DNA of 64,000 nucleotides. Source: Ignatzschineria sp. GTDB taxonomy: Bacteria; Pseudomonadota; Gammaproteobacteria; Cardiobacteriales; Wohlfahrtiimonadaceae. A model generated the notes under the pieces. That model was not told the origin of the DNA, did not search any database, and was given only the letters and a program-made list of their open reading frames with translations. Of this stretch, positions 56,720-64,000 are shown piece after piece; positions within the stretch are counted from its first letter, which is position 1; the number at the start of each line of letters is the position of its first letter. Location of the stretch: positions 1-64,000 of the forward strand of contig JASLFU010000015.1 in NCBI GenBank assembly GCA_030150405.1. The letters are read 5' to 3'. A program made the position numbers and the translations under genes.

Positions 56720-58255
56720 ATGGATATGCTCTTAATTACGCTAAACGCACGCTATACACACGCATCTTTAGGGTTGCGTTATCTTAAGGCGAATCTTCAT
56801 GAGCTTGAGGATAGAGCTGAGATTATAGAGTTTACGATTCATCAAAATAAAGAAGAGATGCTCGAAGCGATCTATGCGCGAAAGCCGAAGATTGTCTCTT
56901 TCGGAATCTATATCTGGAACTTTGAGGAGACAACCTCGTTAATTAAAGATCTTCGAGAATTGATGCCAGAGGTGATTATTACTATCGGTGGCCCCGAGGT
57001 CTCTTATGAGTATGAAGAGACCGAGCTTTTTCCCTATGTGGATTATCTCATTACCGGTTGGGGGGATATTAGCTATTATGAACTTGCAAAATCGCTTTTA
57101 GTGCATAATCGCCCTTGGCCAACAAAGGTAATCCCAGGTATTCAGCCCCCTCTCGATCAGATTAAGCTGCCATATTATCTCTACAATGAAGAGGATATTA
57201 AGTACCGAACGGTCTATGTCGAGGCCTCCCGGGGGTGCCCCTTTAAATGTGAGTTTTGCCTTTCTAGTTTAGATAAAACTGCATGGCGCTTTCCGCTAGA
57301 GCCTTTCTTAGAGGCAATGGATGATCTCTATCAGAGGGGGCTGAGACAATATAAATTTGTAGATCGCACCTTTAATCTTAAAAAAGATTTTACACTTGCG
57401 ATTTTAAATTTTTTCCTCGATAAGCTGAAGAAAAATCCTGAAGATTCCCTCTTTTTACATTTTGAGCTTGTGCCAGATTATCTTTCCGATGAGCTTAAAG
57501 AGAAGATTCTGGAATTCCCTGATGGTTCTTTACAGTTTGAGATCGGCATTCAGACTCTTAAACCTTCCACGCAGCAGTTAATCTCTCGTCGTACAAATTT
57601 AGAGAAGGCGAAGGAGAATATCTCTTGGCTCTCTAAACATACCGATGTGCATCTTCATGTGGATCTTATTGTAGGTTTGCCCGATGAAGATATTCAAAGT
57701 TTTGGGGAGGGGTTTGATGAGCTTTGGTCTTGGGAGCCTCAAGAGATTCAGGTGGGGATTTTAAAACGCTTAAAAGGGGTGCCGATTATTCGCCATAGTA
57801 ATGAGTTTCAATATAAATATAGTCAAGAGCAGCCCTATTCTATTTTAGAGAACCGAGACGTTCCATTTGTGGAGATTATGGAGATGGAGCGTTTTGCTAA
57901 ATATTGGGATACCATCGCTAACTCAGGTCGCTTTCAGGTGATTTTACCCAAGATCTTGGGGGCAACCCCTTTTAATAATTTTAGAGCTCTTTCAGCTTGG
58001 CTCTATCAGAAATTTGGACGAGCGCACAGTATTGCTTTAGATCGTCTCTTCCGGGCGATTTATGATTATCTGGTAGAGGTTCGGGGCGAGTCTATTGAGA
58101 TTATTCGGGATCTACTGAGTCAAGATTTTCAGCGAACGGGGATTAAGGGTTGGCCGAAATATTTAGGAGAGCGACCAGAAGAGCGGTATGTTCCAGAGCT
58201 CACGGTAGATAATAGTGCATTGCCCCAAAGACAGCGGCAGCATCGAACTTCTTAA
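56720..58255 (+). CDS. B12-binding domain radical SAM protein (DUF4080 type)
   Basis: The N-terminal domain is a B12-binding-like Rossmann fold (LLITLNARYTHASLGLRYLK, ITIGGPEVSYEYEE). The radical SAM core has the cluster motif ASRGCPFKCEFCLSSLDKTA, followed by FVDRTFNLKKDFTLAILNFF and LHVDLIVGLPDED. The C-terminal region fits DUF4080. The reaction is unknown. The ATG after AGGAAAGGTAAAATATTG is chosen over an upstream in-frame start. It converges with ispE across a terminator. Confidence 0.8.
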   Translation: MDMLLITLNARYTHASLGLRYLKANLHELEDRAEIIEFTIHQNKEEMLEAIYARKPKIVSFGIYIWNFEETTSLIKDLRELMPEVIITIGGPEVSYEYEETELFPYVDYLITGWGDISYYELAKSLLVHNRPWPTKVIPGIQPPLDQIKLPYYLYNEEDIKYRTVYVEASRGCPFKCEFCLSSLDKTAWRFPLEPFLEAMDDLYQRGLRQYKFVDRTFNLKKDFTLAILNFFLDKLKKNPEDSLFLHFELVPDYLSDELKEKILEFPDGSLQFEIGIQTLKPSTQQLISRRTNLEKAKENISWLSKHTDVHLHVDLIVGLPDEDIQSFGEGFDELWSWEPQEIQVGILKRLKGVPIIRHSNEFQYKYSQEQPYSILENRDVPFVEIMEMERFAKYWDTIANSGRFQVILPKILGATPFNNFRALSAWLYQKFGRAHSIALDRLFRAIYDYLVEVRGESIEIIRDLLSQDFQRTGIKGWPKYLGERPEERYVPELTVDNSALPQRQRQHRTS

Positions 58256-58286
58256 ATATTGAGCTTTCTTCAAATAGAAGAACGAT

Positions 58287-58321
58287 AAAAAGCCCTCATT
58301 CCTGTTGGGGAGGGCTTTTTT
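58287..58321. terminator. Bidirectional terminator between the radical SAM gene and ispE
   Basis: An 11-bp stem (AAAAAGCCCTC with GAGGGCTTTTT) has a 12-nt loop and A/T runs on both sides, serving both converging genes. Confidence 0.85.
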
Positions 58322-58342
58322 GTATGTAGGTTATCTGCTTTT

Positions 58343-59230
58343 TTATGGTAGGGCAGCAATCGCCTCCTGTAGGGGGGAGCGATTTAATGTTTGGAACTCA
58401 ATTAATTGCCAATTGTATTGGCGGGCAAGCTGCCGGAGCTCAGCATTTTGTTGAGGATTGGGCGGCTTAATGTAGATACAAGAGCCGGTACCGGTAATAT
58501 AGGGGGAGAGCCCTAAAGATTTCAGATCATCCATATAGCGCTGCATCTTCGGGTAATGATGGAAGATCGCCGGCTCGCAATCATTAAGCGCCCGCTTTTG
58601 TGTAAATACTTTCTCGATAAAGAGGGGGCTATTCCGGGGAAGATGCTCGCTCTCAAAAATGACTTTGGTACTAATGGAGAGTGGTGGCTTAATGAGAAGA
58701 AGCTCCTCTTCTGGAGGGGAGAGGGGTGTTAATTGTTCACCAATACCTTCTGCCCAAGCACTTTGACCGTAGATAAAGATCGGCACATCAGCTCCAAGAT
58801 TAGCCCCCATCTCAATAAGCTCATTTTGTGTGAGCTTAAGATCAAGCAGAGCATTGAGAGCCACGAGTGTTGTCGCAGCATTGGAGCTTCCTCCTCCTAA
58901 ACCAGCCCCCATAGGAAGTTGTTTTTGTAGATCGATTTCCACACTAAATTGACGTCCCGTTCTATTTTGTAGAGCCTTGATAGCGCGGTAGATAAGATCA
59001 TCTTCTAATGAAAAATCGGTATGAGAGTAATGAAACTTTAACCGATGTTCAGATTCGCCAGCAAAAGGAAGGCGAGAAGCTGCAAAGCCGATCTCATCAA
59101 ATAGCGAAGTAAATTGAAATACCGTTTGTAGATAGTGGTAACCATTCTCCTCTCGGCGAATAACGCGTAGCATACGATTAATCTTTGCCGGGGCAGGGAA
59201 GTAGTGTAAATGGGGGATTTTACTCGCCAT
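58343..59230 (-). CDS. ispE: 4-diphosphocytidyl-2-C-methyl-D-erythritol kinase
   Basis: IspE phosphorylates CDP-ME in the MEP isoprenoid pathway. GHMP kinase motifs are visible: an N-terminal FPAPAKINRMLRVIRREENG, the ATP loop QLPMGAGLGGGSSNAATTLV, a SPYITGTGSCIYIK stretch near the end. The ATG giving MASKIPHLHYFPAPAKIN is chosen. It lies 13 bp after lolB, the conserved lolB-ispE pair, with tRNA-Gln and prs beyond as in many gammaproteobacteria. Confidence 0.93.
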   Translation of the reverse strand: MASKIPHLHYFPAPAKINRMLRVIRREENGYHYLQTVFQFTSLFDEIGFAASRLPFAGESEHRLKFHYSHTDFSLEDDLIYRAIKALQNRTGRQFSVEIDLQKQLPMGAGLGGGSSNAATTLVALNALLDLKLTQNELIEMGANLGADVPIFIYGQSAWAEGIGEQLTPLSPPEEELLLIKPPLSISTKVIFESEHLPRNSPLFIEKVFTQKRALNDCEPAIFHHYPKMQRYMDDLKSLGLSPYITGTGSCIYIKPPNPQQNAELRQLARQYNWQLIEFQTLNRSPLQEAIAALP

Positions 59231-59243
59231 GCTTAGAGTCCCT

Positions 59244-59801
59244 TTAACGAACGATCCAATTATCGATAAAGAGACGAATGCGAAGATCATCTCCGCGAGA
59301 GATTGTCATCCGTTTAGGAAGAGAGATGCCACTTGCCGGCATCCATTCGTTATAGACAACATTCCAGCCATCTTCCGTAAATGATTTCGGACGTTGGCGA
59401 TTGTCATAGGTGACTTGAGTCATCGCACTGCTAGGAACACCTTGTAGCCAACTCCGAGTACCTGCCACAGGCCAAGTAAATCCCGTTACTTTTTCAAAGA
59501 GTTCATCGGGCGTTGCACCGGAGTAGGTTTCACCATTGGTGGTTAGAGTACTATAGGTGTCATGAATACTCATATCCACGCGACCTTGAGCAAAAGGGCC
59601 TTGGATAGTGATATTCAGCGCTTGGTTTTGATTCTTTTCAACAGAAAAACCAACCTGACCACTCTGTTCGGGGGCTTTAATCGCCGAACGACCATATGCT
59701 TTATAGCTTTGAGCCTCGGCTAACGTATTGTAGGTAGGAGCAGCACAGGATGCGACAAAGAGTGTGAAAATTGAGATTGGTATAATTTTTAATCTTTTCA
59801 T
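59244..59801 (-). CDS. lolB: Outer-membrane lipoprotein LolB
   Basis: LolB receives lipoproteins from LolA and inserts them in the outer membrane. The signal peptide ends in the lipobox FVASC. The mature part has SYKAYGRSAIKAPEQSGQVG, ALNITIQGPFAQGRVDMSIH, EKVTGFTWPVAGTRSWLQGV and a C-terminal LPKRMTISRGDDLRIRLFID, in line with LolB. An internal ATG is chosen since the longer frame would bury the signal peptide. The lolB-ispE-tRNA-prs order supports the call. Confidence 0.88.
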   Translation of the reverse strand: MKRLKIIPISIFTLFVASCAAPTYNTLAEAQSYKAYGRSAIKAPEQSGQVGFSVEKNQNQALNITIQGPFAQGRVDMSIHDTYSTLTTNGETYSGATPDELFEKVTGFTWPVAGTRSWLQGVPSSAMTQVTYDNRQRPKSFTEDGWNVVYNEWMPASGISLPKRMTISRGDDLRIRLFIDNWIVR

Positions 59802-59930
59802 AGCAAATATATTTTTCTTTGTTAGAATTGTTTCCGTTGTTTCGAGCGACACATTAAAACATAGTTCGAAACGATTATGAATAGTAAATAGGATAGTCAT
59901 TAAGCGACTAAAGATTGAGCAAAATCGAGC

Positions 59931-59958
59931 TAGACAAACCTAAAAAACTATTTATAAT
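59931..59958 (+). promoter_or_regulatory. Probable promoter of tRNA-Gln
   Basis: TAGACA and TATAAT are 16 bp apart, ending 14 bp before the tRNA 5' end. Confidence 0.6.
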
Positions 59959-59972
59959 AGAGGTTCTTCAAA

Positions 59973-60047
59973 TGGGCTATAGCCAAGCGGTAAGGCAGCG
60001 GGTTTTGATCCCGCCATTCCTAGGTTCGAATCCTAGTAGCCCAGCCA
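59973..60047 (+). tRNA. tRNA-Gln(TTG)
   Basis: A 7-bp acceptor stem (TGGGCTA with TAGCCCA), discriminator G and encoded CCA are present. The anticodon loop TTTTGAT gives TTG. The T arm has GGTTCGAATCC. It lies between lolB and prs. Confidence 0.93.
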
Positions 60048-60175
60048 TTTTTCTTTTAGGTGTTGCACCTGTAAACTTCTAGATTTGTTATGCTACAACA
60101 ACCCTTACATGCTCCAGCAACACTTATTATCTATCTTATATCTCCCACTTGTATCAAAATAGAGGATTCTTTGTA

Positions 60176-61129
60176 ATGAGCAAAGAGCAGATGATGGTGT
60201 TCACAGGAAACGCCAATCCGGAGCTTGCGAAAAAAGTTGTCGAGCATTTAGGTCTTAAGTTAGGTGATGCGACAGTTGGTCGATTCTCAGACGGGGAAGT
60301 GATGATCTCCATTAATGAGAATGTCCGCGGTAAGGATGTCTTCCTCATCCAACCCACTTGTTATCCAACAAATGATAACTTAATGGAGCTTTTAGTAGCT
60401 TCGGATGCGCTAAGAAGAGCATCTGCTGGGAGAATTACAGCTGTGATTCCCTATTTTGGCTATTCTCGCCAAGATCGTCGCCCTCGTTCAGCACGGGTTC
60501 CGATCTCAGCAAAAGTGGTGGCGAATATGATTACAAGCGTGGGATGTGATCGTGTTTTGACGATCGATCTCCATGCAGATCAGATTCAAGGTTTCTTTGA
60601 AATTCCCGTTGATAATATCTATGCCTCTTCAGTTATGCAGCAAGATATTATTGCGAACTTAAGCGAAGATATTACTGTAGTTTCTCCAGATGTTGGCGGC
60701 GTGCTTCGAGCGCGTGCAGTAGCAAAACAGATTCCTGATACAGATTTAGTGATTATCGATAAACGCCGTCCTGCACCTAATGTGGCAGAGGTCATGAGTA
60801 TTATCGGTGAAGTAGAAGGTCGTAACTGTGTTATCATTGATGATATTGTAGATACAGCGGGCACCTTAGCTTCTGCGGCGAAAGTGTTAAAAGAGCGGGG
60901 AGCAAAATCGGTTAGAGCGTATTGTACGCATCCAATCTTCTCCGGAAAGGCGGTAGAGAATATTCAAAACTCAGGTCTTGATGAGATGATCGTAACCGAT
61001 ACCATCCCCCTTCGTGATGAAGCGAAAGCTTGTGATAAGATTCGTGTAATTACGATTGCCGATATTATTGCGGATACTATTAAACGTATTCATGAAGAAG
61101 AATCGGTAAGCACGCTGTTCTCTAATTAA
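60176..61129 (+). CDS. prs: Ribose-phosphate pyrophosphokinase (PRPP synthase)
   Basis: Prs makes PRPP from ribose-5-phosphate and ATP. Motifs include VGRFSDGEVMISINENVRGK, FLIQPTCYPTNDNLMELLV, YFGYSRQDRRPRSARVPIS, LTIDLHADQIQGFFEIPVDN and the PRPP loop CVIIDDIVDTAGTLASAAK. The ATG after AGAGGATTCTTTGTA gives a 317-residue protein, the usual length. It is followed by yggX 25 bp later. Confidence 0.95.
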   Translation: MSKEQMMVFTGNANPELAKKVVEHLGLKLGDATVGRFSDGEVMISINENVRGKDVFLIQPTCYPTNDNLMELLVASDALRRASAGRITAVIPYFGYSRQDRRPRSARVPISAKVVANMITSVGCDRVLTIDLHADQIQGFFEIPVDNIYASSVMQQDIIANLSEDITVVSPDVGGVLRARAVAKQIPDTDLVIIDKRRPAPNVAEVMSIIGEVEGRNCVIIDDIVDTAGTLASAAKVLKERGAKSVRAYCTHPIFSGKAVENIQNSGLDEMIVTDTIPLRDEAKACDKIRVITIADIIADTIKRIHEEESVSTLFSN

Positions 61130-61154
61130 TCACTATTAATCAAGAGAGGATAAA

Positions 61155-61421
61155 ATGACGCGGGAAGTGTTTTGTGTGAAACTGCAAAAGAAAGCAGAAG
61201 GAATGCCGAGGCAGATGTATCCGGGCGAGTTAGGGAAGAAGATCTTTGAGAATGTCTCTAATGAAGCTTGGCAGCAATGGTTACAGACACAGACGATCTT
61301 AATCAATGAGTATCGGATTAACCCTTTAGATCCTAAGGCGCGCGAGTTTCTTGAAAATCAAATGAATGCGTTTTTCTTTGGTGAAGGGGCAGATTTACCA
61401 GAAGCCTTTAAACCAGAGTAA
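61155..61421 (+). CDS. yggX: YggX, Fe(II)-trafficking protein
   Basis: The 88-residue protein matches YggX: VFCVKLQKKAEGMPRQMYPG, ISN-type ENVSNEAWQQWLQTQTILIN and EYRINPLDPKAREFLENQM. It protects Fe-S clusters against oxidation and helps iron transfer. AAGAGAGGATAAA precedes the ATG, and a terminator follows. Confidence 0.94.
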   Translation: MTREVFCVKLQKKAEGMPRQMYPGELGKKIFENVSNEAWQQWLQTQTILINEYRINPLDPKAREFLENQMNAFFFGEGADLPEAFKPE

Positions 61422-61461
61422 TTCTAAAAGCGAATTATCAAACAGCTTTATAAATTATATA

Positions 61462-61500
61462 AACCTTGACGCAAAATTAAAAAAGCGTTAAGGTTTTTTT
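61462..61500 (+). terminator. Terminator after yggX, overlapping the leu leader start
   Basis: An 11-bp stem with one G-T pair (AACCTTGACGC with GCGTTAAGGTT) is followed by seven Ts. The same bases could also form a promoter, TTGACG-17 bp-TAAGGT, and AAGG serves as ribosome site of the leader peptide, so the element may have a double role. Confidence 0.7.
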
Positions 61501-61548
61501 ATGACTAAAAAATACTACTTTAAAAACCTACGACTTATTCTGCTGTAA
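61501..61548 (+). CDS. Leucine-rich leader peptide of leuA (attenuation)
   Basis: A 15-codon frame reads MTKKYYFKNLRLILL and stops at TAA; four of its last six codons are leucine (CTA, CTT, CTG, CTG). It is the only small frame of this kind in the 300-bp leader of leuA. A hairpin, AAAAATAGAG (61726-61735) with CTCTATTTTT (61752-61761), stands later in the leader and can act as attenuator. Slow translation at Leu codons during shortage would favour an alternative fold. The AAGG 7 nt before the ATG lies in the yggX terminator stem. Confidence 0.65.
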   Translation: MTKKYYFKNLRLILL

Positions 61549-61848
61549 CCGCAATGGTTGCAGCTTAAACTGCTTGTTTAAAAAAAAGTCGTTCGTTAAG
61601 GTAGTATTGTGAAAACTTCATTCAATTTATATATTCCCAACAATAATAAAATTCCTCCCTTTTTTCAGCGTTATATTCGGTGGCATGCTGTGATCTTTAG
61701 CGTGCGACTCAATCTTGCGTAGCTTAAAAATAGAGCAGTTTTATATTTAAACTCTATTTTTAATAAGAGGAGATACTAAAAAGCTCGGGAGCCTAATCCT
61801 GTAATTGTTATACATCTATTTATTAATGACCAAAGAGAGAGAAAGATC
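61549..61848 (+). promoter_or_regulatory. leuA leader with alternative hairpins and attenuator
   Basis: After the leader peptide come short pairs GCAA/TTGC (about 61553) and GCAG/CTGC (about 61561), then the hairpin at 61726-61761 with a T-rich 3' arm. A second small frame (MKTSFNLYIPNNN start, 61609-61725) begins with GTG behind AAGG and may or may not be translated. The leuA ribosome site is near AGAGAGAAAGATC. Confidence 0.55.
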
Positions 61849-63531
61849 ATGATTAAAAATCCAGAAACAAAATATGCGCGCTTTAAAGCCCCAAATTATA
61901 GTAATCGTACTTGGCCGAGTAAGGAGATTTTAGAGGTTCCTCGCTGGTTGAGTTCAGATCTTCGGGATGGGAATCAATCGCTCATAGAACCCATGAGTGT
62001 AGAGAAGAAGTTGCGGATGTTTAATCTTTTGGTTGAATGTGGATTTAAGGAGATCGAGGTAGGTTTCCCTTCTGCTTCTGAGACGGAGTTTAACTTTGTT
62101 CGTAAGTTAATCGAGGAGGATAGAATCCCCGAAGATGTTACGATTCAGGTTTTAACACAGGCTCGACAGGATCTTATTACACGAACATTTGAGGCTTTAA
62201 AGGGAGCAAAGCAAGCAATTATTCATTATTACAATGCGGTCTCTCCAACATTTCGCCGGGTTGTATTTAAGATGGAGAAGGAGGAGATTAAAGCTTTGGC
62301 TGTAAAAGGGGGGGAGATGATTAAGGCTGAAGCAGCAAAATATCCGGAAACAGAGTGGTATTTTGAATATTCTCCCGAAATCTTTTCAGATGCGGAATTA
62401 CCTTTTTCACTTGAGGTGTGTGAAGCGGTTTGTGAAGTCTTTAAGCCTACGCCTGAACGTAAGTTGATTTTAAATCTTCCCGCTACGGTGGAGGTCTCTA
62501 CGCCTAATGTATATGCAGATCAGATTGAGTGGTTCTGTGATCATATTAGTTGCCGAGACTCTGTAGTGATTAGTGCCCATGTGCATAATGATCGTGGTTG
62601 TGCTGTAGCTGCTACAGAGCTAGCGTTAATGGCGGGAGCAGAGCGAGTTGAAGGTTGTCTCTTTGGGCATGGGGAGCGCACAGGAAATGTGGATTTAGTG
62701 ACGGTAGCGCTCAATATGTATTCGCAAGGCTTACATCCGGGCTTAGATTTTAGCAAAATTAATACGGTGGTTCGGGAGGTTGAGTATTGTACTGATATCC
62801 CTGTCCATCCGCGTCATCCCTATGCTGGAGAGCTGGTCTTTACCGCTTTTTCCGGTTCGCATCAAGATGCTATTCGTAAAGGCTTGTCCGATCTTAAAGA
62901 GAATCCCGATCAGCTCTGGAGAGTGCCATATCTTCCTATTGATCCTTTCGATTTAGGGCGTTCGTATGAGGCAGTTATTCGCGTTAATAGCCAATCTGGA
63001 AAAGGAGGAGTTACATACCTTTTAGAAGAGGATCATGGTATCGAGCTACCGCGCCGTTTACAGATTGAGTTTAGTAAGGTTGCACAACTTTATGCTGATT
63101 CTGAAGGGGTAGAACTCACCTCTGAGAGGCTTTATGAGATCTTTAATCATGAGTATTTTGAAGCGCCTTCTCATATCTCTTTAAAGACGCCGATTGAAAT
63201 AGAGGAGGATGCTGAGGGTAATACAGTCATGAGCTTAACCGTTGTGGCTAAGGGGGCAGAGCGGGTGATAAAAGCTACCGGGAATGGACCGATTGCGGCG
63301 CTAGTTAATGGGATTAATGAGCTCTTTAGCTGGAATGTGGATGTTGTGGATTATAACGAGCATGCCCGTAGTCGTGGATCTTCGGCGGAAGCTGTCTCTT
63401 ATGTTGAGATGCAGATCGATAATCGCACTCTTTTTGGTGCAGCAACCCATGCTAATACTTCACGTTCTTCACTTAAAGCGGTAGTTTCAGCGCTTAATCG
63501 TGCAATTGAGCGAGGTTATTTAGCCTTTTAA
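61849..63531 (+). CDS. leuA: 2-isopropylmalate synthase (LeuA, long type)
   Basis: LeuA joins acetyl-CoA and 2-ketoisovalerate in the first step of leucine synthesis. The TIM barrel has WLSSDLRDGNQSLIEPMSVE, EIEVGFPSASETEFNFVRKL and the metal motif VISAHVHNDRGCAVAATELA. GCLFGHGERTGNVDLVTVAL and a C-terminal regulatory LeuA domain (GIELPRRLQIEFSKVAQLYA onwards) follow. The start MIKNPETKYARFKAPNYSNR and 560-residue length fit the alpha-IPMS type 2 form, different from the E. coli 523-residue form. leuBCD are not in the window after it. Confidence 0.94.
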   Translation: MIKNPETKYARFKAPNYSNRTWPSKEILEVPRWLSSDLRDGNQSLIEPMSVEKKLRMFNLLVECGFKEIEVGFPSASETEFNFVRKLIEEDRIPEDVTIQVLTQARQDLITRTFEALKGAKQAIIHYYNAVSPTFRRVVFKMEKEEIKALAVKGGEMIKAEAAKYPETEWYFEYSPEIFSDAELPFSLEVCEAVCEVFKPTPERKLILNLPATVEVSTPNVYADQIEWFCDHISCRDSVVISAHVHNDRGCAVAATELALMAGAERVEGCLFGHGERTGNVDLVTVALNMYSQGLHPGLDFSKINTVVREVEYCTDIPVHPRHPYAGELVFTAFSGSHQDAIRKGLSDLKENPDQLWRVPYLPIDPFDLGRSYEAVIRVNSQSGKGGVTYLLEEDHGIELPRRLQIEFSKVAQLYADSEGVELTSERLYEIFNHEYFEAPSHISLKTPIEIEEDAEGNTVMSLTVVAKGAERVIKATGNGPIAALVNGINELFSWNVDVVDYNEHARSRGSSAEAVSYVEMQIDNRTLFGAATHANTSRSSLKAVVSALNRAIERGYLAF

Positions 63532-63569
63532 TCATGTTTAATGGTTGATAGAAAATATAATTTTAATAG

Positions 63570-63596
63570 CGCCTCGTTTATTCGAGGCGTTTTTTT
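63570..63596 (+). terminator. Terminator after leuA
   Basis: A 7-bp GC-rich stem (CGCCTCG with CGAGGCG) has a 6-nt loop and seven Ts. Confidence 0.85.
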
Positions 63597-63782
63597 AAGT
63601 TTAATAGCGAGATTAAATCGCAACTTTTAGGGGAAGATCAAGAGGATTTTTGCGGACATTTAAGAAAAATATAAATAGATTTTATTCAGCAAAAGAGCAC
63701 TCAAAGTGCTAAAATCGGTGACCTATATTTAAAAGTTTACGTAGATATTTTTAATAAAACATTACGCAAAAGAAGAGAAGGT

Positions 63783-64000
63783 ATGACATATTTATTTACC
63801 TCAGAGTCAGTATCTGAGGGACATCCAGATAAAGTTGCAGATCAGATCTCTGATGCTGTGCTCGATGCCATTATTAAGGAAGATAAGGATGCTCGTGTTG
63901 CTTGTGAAACTCTTGTTAAAACAGGGGTAGCGATTGTCGCAGGTGAAGTGAGCACCGAAGCATGGGTGGATTTAGAAGAGCTTGTTCGGGGCGTTATTGT
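63783..64000 (+). CDS. metK: S-adenosylmethionine synthetase, N-terminal part
   Basis: The frame runs off the window. The first 72 residues match MetK: YLFTSESVSEGHPDKVADQI and SDAVLDAIIKEDKDARVACE, then VKTGVAIVAGEVSTEAWVDL. The enzyme makes SAM from ATP and methionine. GAAGAGAAGGT precedes the ATG. The upstream 190 bp have no SAM riboswitch that I can see. Confidence 0.95.
   Translation, partial: MTYLFTSESVSEGHPDKVADQISDAVLDAIIKEDKDARVACETLVKTGVAIVAGEVSTEAWVDLEELVRGVI

Noticed and set aside
1..64000. CRISPR arrays and insertion sequences
   Set aside because: I looked for regularly spaced short repeats and for transposase motifs with terminal inverted repeats and saw none.

Overview
The window is a piece of a gammaproteobacterial chromosome with moderate to low GC and heavy use of AAA, GAA and TTA codons. 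The pil/com-type operon followed by aroK-aroB-damX, together with rlmD, rdgC, parE, bamE, kdsA, ftsY, lolB-ispE, yggX and metK, is a gammaproteobacterial gene set. The style of the proteins suggests Cardiobacteriales or Ignatzschineriaceae, but that placement is inference. A 36-kb P2-type prophage splits two chromosomal blocks.

Block 1 (1-17577) holds the end of rlmD, then rdgC, parE and a PilN / PilO-PilP fusion / secretin operon running into aroK, aroB and a DamX-like gene. The abc-f gene uup, bamE, kdsA, maf, an unknown acidic membrane protein and, convergently, ftsY follow. The block ends with a tRNA-Val(GAC) / tRNA-Ile2(CAT) pair.

The prophage (about 17559-53857) is integrated in the 3' end of tRNA-Ile2. 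A 58-bp exact direct repeat marks both ends; it carries the last 19 nt of the tRNA plus the tRNA operon terminator. The structural half follows P2 order: Q and P on the minus strand, then O N M L X, a lysis cassette, R S V W J I H, a putative fibre chaperone, FI FII E E' T U D on the plus strand. Next comes an antirepressor locus laid out like c4-icd-ant of phage P1. A leftward lysogeny block follows, with an S24 repressor, a protein with a BRCT domain, and a lipoprotein. The rightward early region starts at an operator-rich divergent promoter and encodes a ribbon-helix-helix protein overlapping an Ogr-type zinc finger, several small zinc-ribbon proteins, a primase-helicase, an AlpA-like HTH, SSB, a coiled-coil protein, an SF2 helicase, an adenine/cytosine-N DNA methyltransferase and small unknown genes. 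A leftward tyrosine integrase sits at the far end.

Block 2 (53858-64000) begins with what looks like a relic of a second, related element. It then has an AbgT-family transporter, a Gram-positive-type xanthine phosphoribosyltransferase, a B12-binding radical SAM protein, ispE and lolB (minus strand), tRNA-Gln, prs, yggX, a leucine-type attenuator leader with leuA, and the start of metK.

The most interesting points are a C-terminal module shared by the antirepressor and the primase, two identical promoter/operator modules in the early region, a lysogeny-expressed BRCT protein plus lipoprotein, two related Rz1-like lipoproteins in one lysis cassette, the c4-icd-ant-like layout, and the relic beyond attR.
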